From NCBI RefSeq assembly GCF_030269925.1, contig NC_085133.1:9816001-9880000 (forward strand): a stretch of 64,000 bases of DNA, written 5' to 3'. Within the stretch, counting starts at the first letter, position 1. Every line of letters begins with the position of its first letter. Source of the DNA: Bombyx mori. Lineage: Eukaryota > Arthropoda > Insecta > Lepidoptera > Bombycidae. Shown here in pieces: positions 46,601 to 55,600 of this stretch. The notes beneath the pieces were generated by a model. That model had not been told where the DNA came from and did not search any database. It worked only from the letters and a program-made list of their open reading frames with translations. Both the position numbers and the translations under genes were made by a program.

Positions 46601-49600
46601 GCGGGCGCGGGCGGCGCCGGTGCCCCGCGAGCAGCTCGCCGCCGCCTACCTGCAGCGCCAGCTCGACTCCGACTACGGCTTCCAGAACGAGTTCGAGGTA
46701 ACGTCGCCGGCCGTCGACCCCGCGCGCACTTCGCCGTACACTGCGGGCCAGTGCGGGCTCACTACATGCCTCGTGTTGTGCGCAGTCCCTGCAGTCGGAG
46801 TGCCACGCGGACCGCACCACGCACGCGTCGGAGGCCCGCGAGAACCAGCACAAGAACCGCTACCCGGATATCAAGGCGTACGACCAGACCAGGGTCAAGC
46901 TCTCGCAGATCGACAGCATCACCGGCTCCGACTACATCAACGCCAACTACGTCATGGGGTACCAGGTCAGTCGCATCCAAACCGACCTTAGTGCGAGCGC
47001 TCACCTACTCTTCATACGAACGTGTCGGAGTTGCCATTTGACTATGAAGATTACTATCGCATTATCAACTAACATTTGCTGAAATTATTTCCCCCCTTCC
47101 CGCTGAGTGGCCCGGGCTGCCCGGTGAACCCGCAGAAGTCCCTGGGCCACCAGCGATCCCTTCACACAAAAATAAAACATTACCCACGTTGAAATATTAG
47201 ATTAGTGCGCATGCAATGTCGGATTGTTTTAGTGAATTTCTAAAACTGCATATGTTTTTTCATTAGCTGTGTGGTCTCATACACTCGGTACGTTTCGATG
47301 CATATCTTAAAAAAAAATTAAGCACCAAATTTTTCAGACTGTATCCATTTTCATACTGTTAAAGCTCCTGATAAAGTTACTGGTTTACTGTGAAACCATA
47401 TCAAAACCTTAAATACAATTGGGTTGGCGAGAGATCCGGTGAATGCGCTGAATGTTGCAAATTTCTACACTTAGATTCGATTTAATATCACGTTTTTCAC
47501 ACACACAAATCATAAATGTTCAAGCCAATGTTCGACCATTAGTAGCTTCCCCCTGAACGCCTGGTCTGTATTGCGTGCAGCTTTGTCAGAATTATTATTG
47601 GAAGAGCAACGTTAGCCCCTGGCCCAATAGCCCGCACCCTCCCAACCCCCTCGAGATCAGAACTCGGCAGGATAAGGAGACTCACACGACCCACCCCACG
47701 ACATGTCATGTGCACCAATCTAATGTATTGTTTGTTTCTCTACGCCTCCAAAGGACCCTACGAATCCCATTCAACAGGTAATCATTACTTGATAAAGCAC
47801 GAGCCTTAACGTCGGATGTCCACACGAGTTAAAATAAACCATTTGAATTTTTGTAGTCCTTGTGATACCTTAGTTGCTTTTTATAGTTCGTCTTAATACT
47901 TGTGTAGTGGAGATTCGATTTTAAGCCTCTGATAATAAAATAAGAAATGTAATATGTACATAACTTCAGGGACAAAATTGAGCTTTATCGATTACAAAAT
48001 AAAATGAAAGTTTTTGCTTGTCCGAACGAAACTGACATTCGGCCGCCTTCTTTTTTTATTTATTTTTTTATTGCTTAGATGGGTGGACGAGCTCACAGCC
48101 CACCTGGTGTTAAGTGGTTACTGGCCTACTTGGCCCATAGACATCTACAACGTAAATGTGCCACCCGCCTTAAGATATAAGTTCTAAGGTCTCAGTATAG
48201 TTACAACGGCTGCCCCACCCTTCAAACCGAAACGCATTACTGCTTCACGGCAGAAATAGGCAGGGTGGCGGTACCTACCAGCGCGGAATTACATGAGGTC
48301 CTACCACCAGTAAGCCTTCGAATTAAATGCTTTCAACTTTACAATCAGGACCGTAAGAAGTTCATCTGCGCTCAAGGACCGACGGACGCCACCGTCAACG
48401 ACTTCTGGCGCATGGTGTGGGAGCAGCGCATCGAGCTCATCGTCATGCTCACCAACCTCGAGGAGTACTCCAAGGTCAAGTGCTCCAAGTACTGGCCGGA
48501 CGAGGTGCGCGGCGTCAAGGCCTTCGGGAGCATCGCCGTGACCCACGTCGCCGAGAAGCGGTGAGGGATAGGGCTCCCCGGGCGCCGCCCCCGCCCCGAC
48601 ACACTGCTAACGCCACTCCGCTGTCCCCAGGTACTCGGACTACATCGTCAGGGAGCTGAGGATCACGAAGCAGCAGCCCTCCGAGGGGCAGCCCGTCATC
48701 GAGAACAACGGCGTCGCCAAGAGAAACGGCGGTGAGCGCTGCCATAATAATAATTGGGTCACAACAGCTTTAGCCGAAGAAGACATGGATGAAATGTGTG
48801 AATGATGATATGAGAGAGAGAGGAGTGAGGGTTGAGATGACGGTTGATAGAAGAGAATGGAAGAGAAGAATTAGCTGTGCCGACTCCACCTAGTGGTATA
48901 AGGTGGAGACAAAGAAGAAGAACAGCTTTAAGCCATAAACATCAGTCGCACGTTCACCTCTGGAGTGAGACATCTAATTCCGGTCCGTAGAGCGCTGTCC
49001 CTGTCGCACGGAGTGTGTACCCGGGCGCTGGGCTCGTGGAACCCTCGATCACGCGTTCAATTCCCCGACAGATATAAAGGAGCCGCAGGAGTGGAGCGAG
49101 GAGGGCGAGGCCCGCGTCGTCCGACAGTATCACTTCCTGATGTGGAAGGACTTCGGGGCGCCCGAGTATCCACAGTCGATCCTTAAGTTCATCAAGGTAA
49201 GGGCTATATTTGATCACCTCAACAACCTCAACAAAAACGACACTCTGACAGCTGTCAGATTTACATATTATATATTATTATAGTCTAGTCTAGTGTTGCC
49301 CCAACCTTCAAACCGAAACGCATTACTGCTTCACGGCAGAAATAGGCAGGGTGGTGGTACCTACGCGTGAGAACTCACAAGAGGTCCTACCACCAGTATT
49401 TTTGGCATTATTATTATTTATTATTTTATTATTAGCAGTATAATAGCCGGCAAACTTCTTGAGCATTTGTCGACGTAGTGGGGGTAAGTTTGCGCATGGT
49501 ACACTCACGTGCAAAACATTATGTACTCTGCGTCATAATGCTATTAAATTATTAAAATCAACATATGTATTTATTTATATATTTATGAGAACATCAACAA

Positions 49601-52600
49601 AAAATATAGGTTAATAATTGTAATAATTTAATCTTGGGGTAAAATTGATATTCCTTCTATTAAGTCAAAACTAGAGCTGTTGCCAGGTCTTGGTTCAGTT
49701 GAAGCGAAGCTGGTATTTGTAATTTTTTTTTTCGTTATCATAATCATCATCACTTTTTATCACCCGAGTTGCTATCATCGTGATGAGTCGACATAGGGAT
49801 CATCGGTGTAGTTTACAACTCGGTCGGTTCGGTCTACTTTTTTGTCTATAATTAATTATTTTTTGAAGATATTCGATTCGTAGTAATCGAATGTTACTTT
49901 TTTCAATTACCAGCTTCCGATTATTTTCTGTTTTTTTTTTCCATCTGAAGCCTAGCTCTTTCATAATTCGTCGTAAACTTCATTCCGAGCCATTAAAATG
50001 TATATCTTCTTTAAAATTTTCGAAGCCTTTGTACGGTACGGAGTTTCGCTGCTTGTTATGTAGTTATTATGATTACATCTTTTTATTACAGATTGAATGA
50101 AACTATCCATTCCGGTAACTTTCTTCTTCCCTGATCTTTTCTTACCCGGAGTCCCAAGCACGATGAGCAAGCCAGAGCCTTTAGCTTCGTTAATAATGCA
50201 CCTAACAGCACTCACGGATGTTTTTGTTGCTTTCGAAGTCTGTTTTACTTTTTCTATATCATTCTTCCCCTGTTTTATAATGAAGCAATATACGTCGTAC
50301 ACAACTTTTCTACCCTTTCTTTTGAATACTACACCAGTTTGTCGCGGCATAGTGTATTTTTTTTAAAAAATCAACAAACACTCAACAAATAGCAATGGCA
50401 ACAAAGTCAACAAGCAATTATAACAAATAACTTAACGATTAATAACGATAGACTTTTCACTGTACGCAAGCGTACTTTTGGGAGCAAGCGGAACGAGGGC
50501 GCGGTGCGGGACGCAAGGTTCGACTGATCTACCAATAACGCGCTCGATACGATTTCCCCTGCCGTCGCGCCTCACCCTCACCACCAAAGTGATCTAAAAT
50601 TCGGTTCTGCGCAGTCAAGGTCATTTGCTCACGAAGTTTGCCGGTTACTATACCTATTTTTATTTTTTCCTAGCATATAGAAAAGCTATTTTGGAATATT
50701 TGTAAGGTGATTTAGTCCGATGAGTATTACTAAGTTTTATAGTGTAAATTGATGTAGATAATAATGTGTGCGTATTGTGTTGCTTTTGTGTTTTTTCTGT
50801 TTTTTTGTGTATACTTAAATTACTCTTTTTTTTTTTCTTTATTCACTCTCAACTTATATGTGATGATGATGGTGGAAACGTGTTTGGTTATTTTATGTGT
50901 TAGGTTTAGCATTTTTTAAATCTATATATATAAAAATGAATTGCTGTTCGTTAGTCTCGCTAAAACTCGAGAACGGCTGAACCAATTTGGCTAATTTTGG
51001 TCTTGAATTATTTGTGGAAGTCCAGAGAAGGTTTAAAGTGTAGATAAATATAAAAATGCTCGAAATTAAATAAAAATAGCAATTTTGTTTTTCCATTAAT
51101 GTGTCCCCCGTCGCGTCGGACGGATTCCTTTTGGTTGTTTTAAGTTTATTTTACAAAAGTTTAGAGGTATTTTATTTATCGATTGAAGCACTACGAAGTC
51201 TGCCGGGTCAGCTAGTATAATATGTACTGTTGCGTGTTGCAGCGCGTGAACGAGGCGTGGGCGGCGGGCGCGGCGGGCGGCGCGGCGGCGGTGCACTGCT
51301 CGGCGGGCGTGGGGCGCACGGGCACGCTGGTGGCGCTGGACGTGCTGCTGGACGAGCTGCGGGAGCGCCGCGCCGTGTCCGTGCTGCCCACCGTCGCCGA
51401 CCTGCGCCGCCAGAGGAACTTCCTCGTGCAGTCGCTGGTCAGTCACGTAGTGCAGGACGCCCTCCTGCTAGACAGTGACTGGTCACGTCATTTCGGATTC
51501 TCCCGATCCACTAACGGTGCTTTTAGGTACCTCAAGCATCGGTCAGCGTTCGCGCCGAGCCCGTCACTTGCGACGAAGGGCTCGACGAGTAAATTAACCC
51601 TCAGACACAGCCCACTGAGTTTCTCTGGCCGGATCTTCTCAGTGGGTCGCGTTTCCGATCCGATGGTAGATACTCCGAAGCACCGCTCTTGCTAGGGTTC
51701 GTGTTAGCGACGTCATCAGGTTTGAGCTCCGTGAGCTCACCTACTAGTTAAGATTACGCTGATATAGCCTCTCAAGGCTCTCAGTTAGGTAGGAAAAAAA
51801 AAGAAAGGTCAGTAACACAACACCCTCTGGAACGGAACCCTATCTACTTTAAGCGACATTTATGCAACTGGTGATAGGACGTCTTGTGAGTCCGCACGGG
51901 TAGGTACCACCACCCTGCCTATTTAAGTCGTGAAGCAGTAAAGCGTTTCGGTTTGAGGCTAATACTGGAGATCCTAGAACTTATGTCCCAAAGTGGGTGG
52001 CGCATTTACGTTGTAGATGTCAATGGGTTCCAGTAACCACTTGACACCAGGTGAGCTGTGTGCTCGTCCACCCATTTAAGCAATAGGTAGGTAGCGGCTT
52101 GGCTCTGCCCCTGACATTGCTGAAGTCCATGGGCGACGGTAACCACACACCATCAGGTGGACTGTATGCTCGTCTGCCTACAAGGGCAATAAAAAAAAAA
52201 TATCCCTTCACCGTGGAAGTCAATCGTGAACATTTGTCGAGTACGTATCTCATTAGAGAAATCGCGTGCGCGTCCACAGAAGCAGTACATATTCGTGTAC
52301 CGCGCGCTGGTGGAGTACGCGCACTACGGCGACACGGAGCTCCCGGCCGCGCAGCTGCGGGCCGCCGTGGACCGCCTGCGGAGCACCCCCGATGGCGCCG
52401 ACCGCAGCCTCATGGAGGTCGAGTTCGAGGTAACGCGCTCCTACGTGCTGTTGTTCTTCTTCGACACGTTTATATATTATACATGTACAGAAAAACACGT
52501 GTCGAACTTGGGGACTGCCGCGGTAATTGCATAGCATTTTTTATCAACTTATGCAATTATAAGGGGCCATCCATAAAGTACGTCACACGTTAATGGGGAG

Positions 52601-55600
52601 GGGGGGTATCACCGAAGTGTGACATCGTGTGACAAGGGGCATGGGGGGGTCAATACTTTTGTGACGTCACATGTTAAAATTTAAAATACTAAAACGCAAA
52701 GTTTGTATGTGAATTAAAAATTTTTAAAATTTACAAACTTGATCTATATTTATTAATAATTTAGCATTCTCGCTATGCGATAATCTCTCATGCAACGTCA
52801 TTTAACTTCTAGAGCGGCGCAGTAATGCAAGTGAGACACTCAAATTAGGATGTTCCTGACGTTCAAATTCAGAACGAAAATGAAGTGCCTGATTTACCAG
52901 TAATAGCTGATATAAAAGAGTGGATCCAAAGTCCATGGACACTCGATAATTAAGTTTTTTATCTTTAATTAATATAATTAATCGTTTATTATTTTCTAAC
53001 TAGTCGTTTGTTTTTTCGGTTTTATGAAATGTTGGACTTTATGTTGATTTTATTAGATTATTATTTAATAAAAATAAGTAAAAAATGAAAATAGCTGTTT
53101 TCTCTCGATTATTTTTAAATACATACATAAATTTAAAAAATGTGTGACGTCACATCAGGAGGGGGGGGGTTATAAAAATGTGACAACCTGTGACAAGGAG
53201 GGGGGGAGGGGTTCAAAAGTCCTAAAATTCGTGTGACGTACTTTATGGATGGCCCCTAATTAGACAATAATAATTTAATATTCAAACAATAATAAGACCA
53301 CGCTGTATTTATAAACATTAACAAAAGTAAAACATTAACTGTCCCCTTACACTCATAAGCTAGACCGCGCGAGAGAGAGACGGGCAGACTTTTCATGATG
53401 CGCATGCAGTGCGACGTCACGCCGCGCGCTTATTCACAAACACTACACAAGCGCAACGTGTGAATGTGTTGAACGCGAGCCACATGGTAGGCGGAGTAGG
53501 GAGATTTAGGTTTTATTTTCGTTACGGAATTTCTTGATTCGGTCGCCACGATAAAAGCTATTAAAACTTCTTTTATGTAATTTTTATATAAAACCTTTTG
53601 TTCTTTTTTTTTAAAATAAATTTTTCATGTATAGATTGGCTGAACTCTCTATCATGGAGAAAAAAGACAAGTTTTATTTAATTCAAGAATACTGTGTAAA
53701 ATAATTTGTGGAATACAAAGGCTTTAAATGTTGTTTCCTTAATATTGTACAGAAAACGCAATTAAATCTTTTATTATTTATTATTTAACCACTTTTAAAA
53801 TATTTCATATCATTATATACATATATATGTACTAACTTCTAATTAAAGTTGATCAGTTCAATGTACATGTAGAAATGGTCATCTTTAATTTATAACAAGC
53901 AAGAATGTTCAATTTGCTCGGCGTAGTTTAAAATGTATAAACGATGCTCCGACAGAAAGTGCTTAAGGGTCCGGTGGAGGAGCCCCCGCGGCCGTGCGCG
54001 GGCGGCGCCGAGGAGCTGCGCTGCAAGAACCGCAGCCAGGAGCACCTGCCCTACACCAGGAACCAGGTCATCCTGGCGCCGCTGCCCGGCCGGGACTACT
54101 CCACATACATCAACGCTTCCTTCATCGAAGGTACGTCGCGGTCCGGCACGGGGTTGGGCCCAGGGACTAGCTCAGGGAGGCCTGGGCACTGGAAGCTTCT
54201 GATTAACGGTGACCGGGCTTGTTGTGAAAACAACTATTTTAAATTTAAAAATACAGTAGCAGACCCGGCCACACATTGCTGTGGCTAAGGTTTTTGTTTC
54301 TATATAATACGCGGCGAGCTATGCTAATACCAAAAATTGACAAAGTAAGAACAATTGGATTTCACTGTATTGCGTTTACTACGAAATAAATTTCACTTAT
54401 ACTTTACCCGCAGCAACACGTGGTGTTTATACCATTAAATTGTAGCTTATGTGAAACTTGGTATTTTTAACACAGCGCCATCTAGGAGATATTAATGTCA
54501 GACAGTATTACTATTGTCTGTGAAAACTGATTTAAGGCGCCATCAGCTGTTTTAGACTTATGAAACTTACAATTAATAACAAAAATCAACATAACAAATC
54601 ATTTTATTGTTAATTAATAAATATTGCGACCATTAATCGAAATAAAAACCAGCCTATCTTTCAAGTTGGATCAAATTGCACACGGTGTGCAAATTTCATT
54701 TAAAATCGGTTAAGTAGTTTAGGAGTCCATCGCGGACAAACAACGTGACACGTGATTTATATATATTAAGATTTTAATTATTAACCATCGGTTACACTTG
54801 CAGGTCATAGATTTTGCAAAAGATTGACATTAATATAAGAATGTATTTATTGTTTAATTGTGTTATTTTCCAGCATACGACAACTGGGAGGGCTTCATCA
54901 TAACCCAGGACCCGCTGCCCAACACCATCGCGGACTTCTGGAGGATGGTCTCCGAGCACAACGTGTCCACCATAGTCATGCTGAGCGAGGTGCGTGCAAC
55001 ACTCAATTAAACAGCTGCATAATATTGTCAACTTTACCTGCTGCCTCAATCTGCTACCGGAGGATCTTCAGCTACTTCGGTCACATTGCCCGCCGACAGC
55101 CGGATAACTTAGACAAGTGGTTGTGAAGGGCAAGGTGGTGTGATCAAATGATCAATCTAACCGGGGTGCCAGTCGCAACTGACTTACAAGAAGCTGAGAA
55201 CAGGACGAAGTGGAAACGGCTCAAGGGAACAATTCACAGTCAAGTTTCAAGGACACGACCTTCAGTAATGAAGAAAGCGACGAAGAAGACCTGCTGTCCA
55301 AGGGCACAGGGCCACTCGTCCCAAAGGATGGGAGAGTTCTGTTTACTTTTTCAGTATAATTAAATTTTATTGTACGGGCAAGTGCGCGCGTTATACAGTA
55401 TACGGATGCATTTTATATCGAAGTTATTCATTTTTGAGTTAGTTCATGTACTGCCGTCAGCGAGGCGTCGCGTACTCGCATAAGTTGTTATCACTATCAC
55501 ATTAGAACGTTGTTTTTTTTCCCACCCATGCTGATAGCTTTGAGAGGCTATTTCAGCTTCGCCCTAACACGTAGGTGAGCTTACGGGGCTCAAACCGGAG

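Noticed and set aside
46530..46853. Long GC-rich antisense frames over exons 15-16
   Set aside because: Shadow of the real exons: GC-rich codons have few stops in all frames. The same holds for 51096-51446, 48301-48745 and 56291-56530.
47575..47781. C-rich open frame in intron 16 as an extra exon
   Set aside because: Exons 16 and 17 join in frame within the conserved YINAN...FICAQGP region; an insert would break the fold.
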